In this document: positions 1 through 7,022 of the stretch, in pieces
How positions within the stretch are numbered: the stretch's first letter is position 1
How the letters are laid out: each line of letters starts with the position of its first letter
NCBI GenBank assembly: GCA_029880775.1
Contig: JAOUNV010000013.1
Span: 1-12,180 of the forward strand
Length of the DNA: 12,180 bases
Direction: 5' to 3'
Source: Nitrospinota bacterium
GTDB lineage: Bacteria > Nitrospinota_A > UBA7883
Notes under the pieces: generated by a model
Told to the model about the DNA's origin: nothing
Seen by the model: the letters and a program-made list of their open reading frames with translations, nothing else
Databases searched by the model: none
Program-made: the position numbers and the translations under genes

Positions 1-99
1 TTTGGCGATCAGGGCGCCAGCCTTTTCCAGCGCTCCCGCCCCGATCCATATTTCATATGAGCGTGAGCCAAGCTCCACCCGCTCCCGAACTACACTCAC
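1..99 (-). CDS. aroB: 3-dehydroquinate synthase AroB, N-terminal fragment (runs off left edge)
   Basis: The last 33 codons before the window edge on the minus strand read as the typical AroB N-terminus: a V-E-L-G-x-R-S-Y-E-I-W-I-G stretch followed by G-A-L-E-K-A-G. In this family that is the first beta strand and turn of the NAD-binding domain. AroB converts DAHP to 3-dehydroquinate, step two of the shikimate pathway, in the cytoplasm. The frame is closed by a TAA seven codons upstream of position 99, so the start must be near. GTG at 99 is the longest choice. A second in-frame GTG at 78, preceded by GGGAG, is an alternative. The gene lies 47 bp downstream of the lipoprotein gene on the same strand and may be the distal part of the pil transcript. 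pilMNOPQ next to aro genes is a known gammaproteobacterial arrangement (pilMNOPQ-aroK-aroB); here aroK is not between them. Only the N-terminus is visible, so identity rests on this short match. Confidence 0.78.
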   Translation of the reverse strand, partial: MSVVRERVELGSRSYEIWIGAGALEKAGALIAK

Positions 100-146
100 C
101 AGCGCTTTATCTTCAGCTTACTCCGTTCCAGCATCTTCCCAGGGGC

Positions 147-581
147 TTAGGCGCCGCCGGCAGGGGCGACCTGTACAGGAATTGTCAAAGACGTATCCTC
201 AACCGAAAATGTCATGGGTAAAACATATCCAGAGATTCCACCACCGCCTTTAGACGCTATCACAAGAGAGAACCTGGCTATACCGGAGTAATCGGTTTCC
301 CCCATGGTCGATTCATCCGCCCCGAGGGCGTAGACAGGCACGTTGGGCACCAGGTTGCCATTGGAATCAAAAACACGCACCATGAATATTGCCGTTGCAG
401 GGGGCACCACCGTATGTGGCGTGACGGTGGCCTCGAAATAATACAAGCTAGGATACGTGGGCCCCACCGGCCCCACATGATGGTCGGCCACTGATTCGCT
501 CTCCATGGAGCTGCATCCGGCTATAGATAGTGACATTACAAAAACCGTCAGCGCCAATGTAACCAGCTTGTTGGAAACCAT
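147..581 (-). CDS. Ig-like (Big_1/invasin-type) lipoprotein downstream of pilQ
   Basis: The product is a 144-residue probable lipoprotein. The signal is M-V-S-N-K, then a hydrophobic stretch ending in the lipobox I-A-G-C with the lipidated cysteine at residue 23. The mature part (roughly residues 48-144) has the pattern of a bacterial Ig-like fold of the invasin/Big_1 type: a strand with P-P-A-T-A, then F-D-S-N-G-N-L-V-P-N-V-P-V, then T-D-Y-S-G-I-A-R-F-S, ending in alternating hydrophobic strands. The start at 581 is preferred over upstream in-frame ATGs because AGGAGA lies just ahead of it and the signal peptide then begins correctly. It starts 28 bp after the pilQ stop and looks like the next gene of the pil operon. 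A role as a secretin-associated or pilus-associated outer-membrane accessory protein is inference from position. It does not resemble the known TPR pilotins (PilF/PilW) or LysM-containing TsaP. Fold assignment is by pattern and moderately sure; lipoprotein status is more secure. Confidence 0.82.
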   Translation of the reverse strand: MVSNKLVTLALTVFVMSLSIAGCSSMESESVADHHVGPVGPTYPSLYYFEATVTPHTVVPPATAIFMVRVFDSNGNLVPNVPVYALGADESTMGETDYSGIARFSLVIASKGGGGISGYVLPMTFSVEDTSLTIPVQVAPAGGA

Positions 582-609
582 GATCTTTCTCCTGTTCTGC
601 GACACCATA

Positions 610-2961
610 TCAATCAACAATCTTTGGGGAAATGAATATTAATAACTCTTCGCCAGTTTTGTTTATGGCAGAGTTCCGGAACAGCCATCCGATCAACGGA
701 ATATCCCCAAACCCGGGAACCTTCTTCTTGGCTGTATTATCGGTATCCTTGAACAATCCACCGATGACCGTGGTGCTGCCGTCCATTATCAGCACTTCGG
801 TCTGTGCCTGTTTTGTGATGATCGGTGGCGCGCCGTCAGGGCCACCACGGTTTGCGAAATCAGCCTCATCCTTGTTGACAGAGATCGTCATTCGCACGTT
901 TTTGTCTGGAGTAATGTGGGGCGTTACTTTCAGTGAAAGGGTAGCCTTCTTGAATGCGGTAGTGGTGGCGCCGTTTTCACCTGCGGACTGGTAAGGGATC
1001 TCCCGCCCAGATTCTATTGTGGCCTCCTTGTTATTCATCGTAGTGATCTTGGGCATGGAGATTATCCTGCCGTTTCCAGAGTTCTCCATCGCCATCAGCT
1101 TGGCGTCCAGCAGGGCCACCCCGTTTACGTGGCCCAAGCTTATCCCCAGAGCTCCTGTGGTACTGCTGGTACCCAGGTTCACCGCCGCGCCTCCGGCAGG
1201 CTGGTTAGGCGAACTGCCCGATTGACCCGTGACACCTATGGTGTTCGGGAAGTTCTGGTTGGAAACGCCATTCCAGAATCCACCCCACACTATGCCAAGC
1301 TCCTGGGCGTGGCTGTGAGTGACTTCCACGATCCTGGCCTCAATGAGCACCTGATGCTCCTTCTTGTCCAAGGCTCGAATCAGCCTTGCCATTTCGCCTA
1401 TTCTCTTCTTTGTGTCCTTGACGATCAGGATATTTGTGCGCTCGTTGATCTCGATTTTGCCGCGATCACTCTTGATCGAATCAAGATTCGCCTTCATCTT
1501 GCCGGCGCTTTCGTAGTTCACCTCAAAGATTTTCGTGAAAAGAGGTTCCAGATCCTTCTCCACTCTCTGAAGAGCCTCTTCTCTCTTTTTTTCCGCTTCC
1601 ACAGCCTTGGCGGTGGCCACGCGAATGATGTTGCCTTCCCGAATCATATCCATACCGGTATTCTTCAGTATGACCTCAAGAGCCCTGTCCCACGGCACAT
1701 TTTTCAGCTTGATGGTCACATCGGCCTTCACATCACCGGAGGTGATCACGTTGAGGTTTGACACATCAGCTATGATCCTCAGAATGTTGTGGATATCCGC
1801 CTTGAAGAAGTTTAAGGAGATCCTTGCTCCTTCATATTTCTTCTCCTCAAATTCGAACTCATCTTCTACAGGCTTCATCGCCTTGAGCTGGGACTCCTCC
1901 GGCGTTGCAGCCAGGGCCACCAGCGCCTCGTCTCCCACATCAAGGAATATCTTGTCCCCCTCGCTGGAAACATTGTATAGCGAGGCTTCAGACAGGTTCA
2001 CAACCACTTTAACCATCGGCTTTTCCCCAGTAGAAAACTGGAATACCGCCACATTGGATACCTTGGAATCCTCGACGTTGACGTTGATTAGGCGCTCGTC
2101 GCTTTTGTCCATGACTGCGCCCGGCAGGTCCAGGGTGAGCCTGTTCATCTTTTCCCGGGAGAGAAGCATATAAGCTGAGTTGGGGTGGGACATGGTCACC
2201 ACCACACGGCTTAATCCTTTGTATTGTTTGAATTCCACGTTATCCAGCGTCAGGGGCGCTCCCGCTTGGGGTCCGGCCAGCAAAATCGCATTCTCGTCCT
2301 CGATGGGGGCGGCGGCTATCTCCTCCACCATCGGTTCCACCGGGATTTCCATGATCTGCCCCTCTTCCGTCATGGCAGGCGCCTCCTGGGCCGCTTGCAT
2401 GACTGGCGCTTCCTGGGCCGCTTCCATGACGGGCGCTTCCTGGGCCGCTTCCATGACGGGCGGAGCCTCGATGTCGAGCACTTCTTCCTTGGTTGTAGCG
2501 GCCTCCGCCAATGCCTGAACGGCAGCTTCCGAGCCCTTCCGGAATACAGATATCATCATTTCGGAGGGGTTTTCATCGTTGACCACATAGTCCACGTCCT
2601 CGGCCAGGTCGATCTCCAGCCTTGAGTCATTTGACGACTCAAAATAAAGCGGCTTTACCGATACCACCGGTCCGATGTTCACTTTCATCTCCTGCTTGGA
2701 GCCTGGCAAAATGGCCTGGGTCAAGTCGACGATCAGCCTTGGCGGATCCGACATTTTAAACGCGGTGAACTGTATACGGCCATCGGCCGAGACCACAAGG
2801 TCCACCCTTTCACTGTCCCCGGAGGCGGTAACGTCCAGAATGTTTACCGAGCCGCCAGGGGCTTGAGTGTCAACGTTCTTGGCCGTGGGCTTGCCGCTGG
2901 CGCATCCGGCTAAGGCCAATGCGGCGCATATGGCCACCAGTTTCCTAGACATAGCGCTCAC
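610..2961 (-). CDS. pilQ: Type IV pilus outer-membrane secretin PilQ
   Basis: This 783-residue protein is the ring-forming outer-membrane pore through which the type IV pilus passes. Order of parts: signal with a perfect lipobox L-A-G-C (Cys20); AMIN domain about 38-140; Ala/Glu/Pro-rich linker about 145-230 holding a 9-residue tandem repeat; second AMIN domain about 235-345; STN/N0 domain about 378-450; N1 domain about 470-532; secretin beta-barrel domain about 535-783. The end carries the classic secretin signature V-P-G-F-G-D-I-P-L-I-G-W-L-F and closes with L-L-I-F-I-S-P-K-I. AMIN domains bind peptidoglycan in this family. The GTG start at 2961 directly follows the pilP TAA and has GAGGAGGG about 8 bases upstream. 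An ATG at 2952 is too far from that site. The lipobox is notable because many PilQ proteins have an ordinary signal peptide; lipidation would give the secretin its own outer-membrane targeting. Function is certain; lipidation is a prediction. Confidence 0.97.
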   Translation of the reverse strand: MSAMSRKLVAICAALALAGCASGKPTAKNVDTQAPGGSVNILDVTASGDSERVDLVVSADGRIQFTAFKMSDPPRLIVDLTQAILPGSKQEMKVNIGPVVSVKPLYFESSNDSRLEIDLAEDVDYVVNDENPSEMMISVFRKGSEAAVQALAEAATTKEEVLDIEAPPVMEAAQEAPVMEAAQEAPVMQAAQEAPAMTEEGQIMEIPVEPMVEEIAAAPIEDENAILLAGPQAGAPLTLDNVEFKQYKGLSRVVVTMSHPNSAYMLLSREKMNRLTLDLPGAVMDKSDERLINVNVEDSKVSNVAVFQFSTGEKPMVKVVVNLSEASLYNVSSEGDKIFLDVGDEALVALAATPEESQLKAMKPVEDEFEFEEKKYEGARISLNFFKADIHNILRIIADVSNLNVITSGDVKADVTIKLKNVPWDRALEVILKNTGMDMIREGNIIRVATAKAVEAEKKREEALQRVEKDLEPLFTKIFEVNYESAGKMKANLDSIKSDRGKIEINERTNILIVKDTKKRIGEMARLIRALDKKEHQVLIEARIVEVTHSHAQELGIVWGGFWNGVSNQNFPNTIGVTGQSGSSPNQPAGGAAVNLGTSSTTGALGISLGHVNGVALLDAKLMAMENSGNGRIISMPKITTMNNKEATIESGREIPYQSAGENGATTTAFKKATLSLKVTPHITPDKNVRMTISVNKDEADFANRGGPDGAPPIITKQAQTEVLIMDGSTTVIGGLFKDTDNTAKKKVPGFGDIPLIGWLFRNSAINKTGEELLIFISPKIVD
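2371..2463. repeat. 27-bp in-frame tandem repeat inside pilQ
   Basis: Three full 27-bp units begin at 2371, 2398 and 2425, followed by a partial fourth unit from 2452. Each unit encodes a 9-residue block of the form A-P-V-M-E-A-A-Q-E on the minus strand. The two units nearest the pilQ start are almost identical at the DNA level, which suggests recent slippage or unequal exchange. It lies in the linker between the two AMIN domains, and copy-number change would keep the reading frame. Confidence 0.9.
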
Positions 2962-3987
2962 TTAAGTACCCTCCTCTGGTCTTAGTTTCAATTCGCTTTC
3001 GACGGTTTGCCAATCACTGAATGGGTCCGTCGGATCTTTTCTCTTTTCTTCAATCAAGAGCCTGTCATCGTCAATATCGACGATTCGTCCGCAATTTTTT
3101 CCCAGGTACTTGCCCCTGTATAAGGTATAGCCTTTTCCATCAGGCGTTGTCACCAGGGCCAGGGGTTCTCTTTCCGTGAAGATCACACCCTGCAGTTTCA
3201 AGGAAAGAAGCTCGTGAGCTTCAAGGGTTTCCTTCTCACGCATGGGATCGCACTTTCCGCCAACATCTATCTGGCCCGATTCACCCCAGGGCTGGAAGGG
3301 GTCTCTTTTGTTCGCCGGGTTGTAGGTTGCCAATACCACCTCATCGCCCGTCATCGGCGCTGCTTCGATTGCTTTCTCCGTCTCTCCCTCTTTGGCGTTC
3401 TTGGCCTCCAGCGCTTCAAACTTTTCAGCCTCCGCCTTAGCCTTTGCTTCCGCCTCTTTTTTCTCCAGCGAACCTAGCACCGGCTCATTCTCGCTTGGCT
3501 GCTTTGTTTCGACGGCCACATTTGTGTCAATGGGAATTTCTGTCTTGCGGAACCATTTGTCCTTCTGGGCCAGCTTGGAAAGTTTCCATAACTTAGGATT
3601 CGACGGATCGCGGTTCCATATTTCCCCGTTGATCTTATCCTTGAGCATCTTTCCTCTCTTGCCCCTTATCTCGGTTCTGGTATAAAAGACCAGAGCCATG
3701 TCGCTTCCTTGCAATTGCACATTTGACAAGCTTGCGATATAGGTTTTGCGGGGCAAAGAGAGCACCTCAATCAGTTTTTTTCTCTTCTTCAAGGTGGCGT
3801 CGGTGAAAGTGGGGGATACCAGCATGTTGATAGTCTTCACATCGCTTGCTGATATGGCCTTGGCCAATTTTTTAAAGGAGCTTTTGACGTTCGCCACGTC
3901 CTCCTCTGTGTTCTGCCCCAGCATATACTGGTAGCCGAGGAAGGCGGCGGCCAATACCAACATACCCAGCAGAAATTTGCCTTTCAT
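2962..3987 (-). CDS. pilP: Type IV pilus assembly protein PilP with extra N-terminal domain
   Basis: The C-terminal third is a normal PilP: the N-x-A-N-K-R-D-P-F-Q-P motif at about 224-233, then the PilP beta-domain at about 255-336 with the L-K-L-Q-G-V-I motif and the Y-R-G-K-Y-L-G-K segment. PilP bridges the PilN-PilO dimer in the inner membrane to the PilQ periplasmic domains. The protein is 341 residues, whereas typical PilP is near 170-200. The extra part is an N-terminal membrane anchor (about 4-23), a folded region at about 27-150 whose pattern of an initial helix pair then strands with W-x-L resembles NTF2-like/SnoaL-like domains, and a charged Glu/Ala/Lys helix-rich linker at about 172-207. 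No lipobox cysteine is present, so unlike many PilP it is probably held by a transmembrane segment. Start ATG at 3987. The stop abuts the pilQ start, indicating translational coupling. The NTF2-like call is tentative. Confidence 0.93.
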   Translation of the reverse strand: MKGKFLLGMLVLAAAFLGYQYMLGQNTEEDVANVKSSFKKLAKAISASDVKTINMLVSPTFTDATLKKRKKLIEVLSLPRKTYIASLSNVQLQGSDMALVFYTRTEIRGKRGKMLKDKINGEIWNRDPSNPKLWKLSKLAQKDKWFRKTEIPIDTNVAVETKQPSENEPVLGSLEKKEAEAKAKAEAEKFEALEAKNAKEGETEKAIEAAPMTGDEVVLATYNPANKRDPFQPWGESGQIDVGGKCDPMREKETLEAHELLSLKLQGVIFTEREPLALVTTPDGKGYTLYRGKYLGKNCGRIVDIDDDRLLIEEKRKDPTDPFSDWQTVESELKLRPEEGT

Positions 3988-4075
3988 CAGTTATTCCCGA
4001 ACTCTTTTTCAGTCTTCCGTTTCATAATTGGAACGTAAATGCCCTAATACCTGTTTCTAACTTGCTCTGCAATGC

Positions 4076-4699
4076 TCAGCCTTTGCCCCTAGGCTTATTA
4101 CCCGCTGGCTTTTCTATGAACTTATATGTAATCGCCCTGAGTGATACCGAAAGATTCGCTGGATCTTTCTTGTCTTTACCCGCCTTCATCAGAACATTCC
4201 CGATGGTGACAATCCTGTCGTGGTGGGCGATTCTGTCAAAGAATATCAATATGTTGTGGAACCTACCGCTCACTTCTATGTCCACCGGGACCTCTGCGTA
4301 ATAATCTCCCTTCGCCACTTCGCCCTTTGGGGTGAATTTCTCGAATGTCAACCCCGCCTGCAACCCGTAGCTTGAAATGTCCTTCAGCAAGGAGTCGATT
4401 TCCCTGTCTGTGGGGAGAATTTTCTTCTTCTCTTTCAGTTCGGCTTCGGCCCTTGCCAGTAGCCTTTCCAACTGAACCTGTTGTTTCTTATAGTCGGTTA
4501 ACTTTCTTACCTGATCTTGTAGTTTGAGAAGCTCTCCCGTTCTGGCAGTGATAGTCTCCTCCAGCCCGGTGATGACGGAGAAATAGAATATCGCCACAAC
4601 AATGCCTATCACCACTCCCAGCCCGGCGAAACGTTGCCAGTTTGGAAGCGGAATTATCTTGTCGTATGGCAGCTTCTCAAATAATTTATCTAAATCCAC
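4076..4699 (-). CDS. pilO: Type IV pilus inner-membrane protein PilO
   Basis: This bitopic inner-membrane protein is part of the PilN-PilO alignment complex that joins the cytoplasmic motor side to PilP and PilQ. The 207 residues match the family length. The visible order is a short cytoplasmic N-terminus with L-F-E-K-L-P, one membrane segment at about 25-45, a coiled coil at about 48-95 rich in Leu/Glu/Lys, then the periplasmic ferredoxin-like fold with the F-x-P-K-G-E segment near 122-127 and the strongly family-typical S-G-R-F-H-N-I-L-I-F-F-D-R-I-A sequence near 144-158. The start is GTG at 4699, with AGGGG about 6 bases upstream; an overlapping ATG is in another frame. It is separated from pilN by 59 bp and from pilP by 88 bp, the two loosest junctions in the cluster. 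Confidence 0.95.
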   Translation of the reverse strand: MDLDKLFEKLPYDKIIPLPNWQRFAGLGVVIGIVVAIFYFSVITGLEETITARTGELLKLQDQVRKLTDYKKQQVQLERLLARAEAELKEKKKILPTDREIDSLLKDISSYGLQAGLTFEKFTPKGEVAKGDYYAEVPVDIEVSGRFHNILIFFDRIAHHDRIVTIGNVLMKAGKDKKDPANLSVSLRAITYKFIEKPAGNKPRGKG

Positions 4700-4758
4700 A
4701 TCAAGCCCCTGTCTGCATCCCTTGTTCTTTAGCCTGGCTCATATATCTACCGTTGTCC

Positions 4759-5424
4759 CTATTTCTTCAGTTTCTCAAGGTCGGCTTTCTTTTTCTTTTT
4801 GATCGCCTCTTTTTTCTTGGCCTCGTCTTCTCTTTTCGCCTTCTGTTCAGCCAACTCGATGCTTATTCTGGTCACAAAAGATACCGTGAACTTTTGTACG
4901 TCCCTGGTAAAAGACTTGCCTCCCAAGTCACCCTTCAAAGACACAGCCTCGGTGCTTTTCAGGTCCACGCTATTAAAGTCCCCGGATGTCGAAAGCCTGG
5001 TCATGAATTCGGATACAGCCTGGGGAGAGAAGGAGAAGCCCTCAATCCTGATCTGTCCCATGTTGTCTTTTAAGCTACTTAGCCACACCTGCTGAGGCAG
5101 CAATATATTGATAGAGTCTAGGTAGGGGGTGGGGCCAGCCTTGATCCTTTTCAGATCCCTGATGGTATCCATGATGGCCGCCACTGTATCCTGCCTGTTC
5201 TGCATCTCTTCGACCTTCTTGGTAATCTCGATAAGCTTAGCCTTCTCTGCTTTTTTCTCGGTTATCTCCGTCTCGATATTACTCAGCTCGTTGCTTCTGC
5301 CAACGTAGTAACCGCCGCACAAGACAGCCGCTACCATGGCGATGAACATCGCCATCTGTATCTGCTGCTGTATTAGGCGCCTGTCTTTGGCCTGCCTGTC
5401 GGAAAGAAGGTTTATCCTGATCAT
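4759..5424 (-). CDS. pilN: Type IV pilus inner-membrane protein PilN
   Basis: PilN is the partner of PilO; its cytoplasmic N-terminus binds PilM. The protein opens with M-I-R-I-N-L-L, the conserved PilM-binding I-N-L-L motif. A membrane segment at about 27-45 follows, then a coiled coil rich in Glu/Lys and a periplasmic domain with the V-W-L-S-S-L-K-D and G-F-S-F-S-P-Q-A-V-S-E-F-M patterns usual for the family. At 221 residues it is a little longer than usual. The excess is a highly basic tail (from about residue 191) made almost only of Lys, Glu and Ala, which would lie in the periplasm. Start ATG at 5424 overlaps the pilM stop by 4 bp, a standard coupling arrangement. Confidence 0.95.
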   Translation of the reverse strand: MIRINLLSDRQAKDRRLIQQQIQMAMFIAMVAAVLCGGYYVGRSNELSNIETEITEKKAEKAKLIEITKKVEEMQNRQDTVAAIMDTIRDLKRIKAGPTPYLDSINILLPQQVWLSSLKDNMGQIRIEGFSFSPQAVSEFMTRLSTSGDFNSVDLKSTEAVSLKGDLGGKSFTRDVQKFTVSFVTRISIELAEQKAKREDEAKKKEAIKKKKKADLEKLKK

Positions 5425-6512
5425 TTGTCGTCCATTACCCTTGTGGCAAGACCTATGGCGATCACAGCCATGGGGCCATAAGTTTCCAGGTATTCCGGAT
5501 CGAATACCTTGGTGTTAACTTTCAGGTTTCTGAATGGATTTATAAGTTTGCACTCCAGGCCCATCTCCTTGGCCATCATCGATTCCATTCCCTCCATCAG
5601 CGCGCCACCGCCGCAAATGTATATCCTTCTCACGCGACCATCAGAGGTCTTGTGAAAGTTGTCAAGAGTGCTTGAAAGCTCCTTGCACAGCGCCGCCACG
5701 CCTTCCCGGACATAGGTAACAACCTCCGCCTGCTTTGTGCCAGAGGGTAAATGTCCCAATTTAATGTTTTCCGCTTCTATATAGGGGACGCTCAGCCCCT
5801 TTTGTATCGCTTCTGTGATGGTGGAGCCACCGGCGGGCATGTCTCGGGTGAAAGCTGTTATCCCTTGCTCCACTATGTTGACATTGGTGGTGGTGGCGCC
5901 GATATTCGCCAGGGCGAAAGTGTCGTCCACGTCCAGCCCCAGAGCCAGCTCAAAGCTGTTCTCCAACGCGAAAACGTCCAGATCAGCGATGATCGGCTTC
6001 AAACCGGCCTGCTGTAGCAGCGTGATCTGGTCCTTCAATATGTCTTTCTTGGCCGCCACCAATAATACGTCCATCTGCCTGTCGTCATCTTCCGGCGGCT
6101 TCTCTCCGGTTTTTGGAAGCTCGCCTTCAGCCTTGACCACCTGGAAGTCCACGTTCACTTCTTCAATATCAAAGGGTATATATTGCTCCGCCTCTTGCTG
6201 GATCGACTGTGCCAGGTCGTCCTCGCTCATCAGGGGAACCGTGATTTTTTTTATGATTACCGACTGGCCCGATATGGTGAAAACACATTGCTTGTACCCC
6301 ACAAGTTTTTCCGCCTGCAGGAGCTTCTTGAGGCCATCAACCACCGCCTCCGGATTTTCCACCATGCCATCAACTATGGAGTCGGGAGGAAGAGTCACCA
6401 TCCCGAAGTTAAGCAGGTCGTACCCCCGCTTCGACTTCTTTAGAAGCGCAACCTTCACCGATGTGGAACCCAGGTCGATCCCAAGAAACGGCTTTTCACC
6501 AAAACCAAGCAA
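5421..6512 (-). CDS. pilM: Type IV pilus actin-like ATPase PilM
   Basis: PilM is a cytoplasmic FtsA/actin-like protein that binds ATP and the PilN N-terminus on the inner face of the membrane. The 363 residues fit the family (near 350). Visible motifs are phosphate-1 L-G-I-D-L-G-S-T-S-V-K-V at about 10-21, the I-P-F-D-I-E-E-V segment at about 112-119, phosphate-2 with A-N-I-G-A-T-T-T-N-V at about 202-211, and the adenosine motif I-Y-I-C-G-G-G-A at about 297-304. The start is a TTG at 6512 with GAGG six bases upstream. No better start fits, and the N-terminus then matches the family. It follows the XRE gene by 37 bp and overlaps pilN by 4 bp. Confidence 0.96.
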   Translation of the reverse strand: MLGFGEKPFLGIDLGSTSVKVALLKKSKRGYDLLNFGMVTLPPDSIVDGMVENPEAVVDGLKKLLQAEKLVGYKQCVFTISGQSVIIKKITVPLMSEDDLAQSIQQEAEQYIPFDIEEVNVDFQVVKAEGELPKTGEKPPEDDDRQMDVLLVAAKKDILKDQITLLQQAGLKPIIADLDVFALENSFELALGLDVDDTFALANIGATTTNVNIVEQGITAFTRDMPAGGSTITEAIQKGLSVPYIEAENIKLGHLPSGTKQAEVVTYVREGVAALCKELSSTLDNFHKTSDGRVRRIYICGGGALMEGMESMMAKEMGLECKLINPFRNLKVNTKVFDPEYLETYGPMAVIAIGLATRVMDDK

Positions 6513-6549
6513 TCAGCACCTCACACGTTTTGTCATGTTTATCTTAAAA

Positions 6550-6777
6550 TTATCGATCGCTCACCAAAAAAACCCCGTCCCTGTCTTCCAAATCCATCTC
6601 CAAGGCGACAAGAATCTTTCTCTTGGTGTCTAACCGGCAGAAATATCCCTTTTCAACCCTGTCAATAGTCTGAACCGACAACCCAGTCTTTCTCGCCAGT
6701 TCCGCCTTGCTCATCATTTTGCTCTCGCGGATATCCCTAACGTTGTTCTTCTGTCGCCGCCCCCTACCCAAGGACAT
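6550..6777 (-). CDS. Small XRE/Cro-CI-type helix-turn-helix regulator upstream of pilM
   Basis: This is a 75-residue single-domain DNA-binding protein. Residues about 11-63 form a standard HTH_3 fold: R-x-I-R-E-S-K, then S-K-A-E-L-A-R-K-T-G-L-S-V-Q-T-I-D-R-V-E-K-G (recognition helix around Q36-K43), then D-T-K-R-K-I-L-V-A-L-E-M, the usual closing helix. The N-terminal ten residues are basic. There is no dimerisation or sensor domain. It lies first in the probable pil transcript, 37 bp before pilM, with a promoter and palindrome just upstream. Autoregulation of the pilus operon is the natural inference but is not shown. Start ATG at 6777. Confidence 0.88.
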   Translation of the reverse strand: MSLGRGRRQKNNVRDIRESKMMSKAELARKTGLSVQTIDRVEKGYFCRLDTKRKILVALEMDLEDRDGVFLVSDR

Positions 6778-6825
6778 TCTTTATTCCACCACCAAAAGAT
6801 TATCAACCATGAATTATGTATTAAC

Positions 6826-6852
6826 TTTATATGATTTACGTAAACTTGTCAA
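6826..6852 (-). promoter_or_regulatory. Sigma70-type promoter for the XRE-pilMNOPQ operon
   Basis: Reading the minus strand, a perfect -35 box TTGACA lies at 6852-6847. A -10 TATAAA lies at 6831-6826 with a 15-bp spacer; the shifted TAAAGT at 6829-6824 would give a 17-bp spacer. Either places the transcript start around 6815-6820, about 40 bases ahead of the XRE start codon at 6777. The surrounding 6778-7022 region is markedly AT-rich compared with the genes. No sigma54 box (GG-N10-GC with flanking consensus) was seen here, although sigma54 drives pilA in many species. Confidence 0.65.
6835..6844. promoter_or_regulatory. Palindrome TTTACGTAAA in promoter spacer (candidate operator)
   Basis: A perfect 10-bp palindrome lies entirely between the -35 and -10 boxes of the predicted pil operon promoter. 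A repressor bound there would block RNA polymerase. The small XRE protein encoded immediately downstream is the obvious candidate ligand, by position only. Confidence 0.45.
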
Positions 6853-7022
6853 CAATTATCCTAATTTAGTGCCAATTAAACCATATTACATTACATTGAT
6901 ATTTCATGTTAAACTGTTTTAAATAACTTCGGCCATCTAACCCAAAAAGGCACCTAACTATCATACAACTCTATGCTAATTGCTACCACTTAAGCTCAAT
7001 TTGTCGGTTGGACATTCTATAT

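Noticed and set aside
1607..2173. Plus-strand open frame opposite pilQ
   Set aside because: It is the shadow of the secretin gene; composition mirrors pilQ codons and no start signal is visible.
2371..2463. CRISPR-like spaced repeats
   Set aside because: The 27-bp units are contiguous, without spacers, and in frame within pilQ, so they are a protein-coding tandem repeat.
5815..6633. Long open frame (272 codons) on the plus strand opposite pilM
   Set aside because: It lies antisense to a certain gene, its product is serine-rich and low in family features, and it has no ribosome-binding site; it is a codon-usage mirror of pilM.
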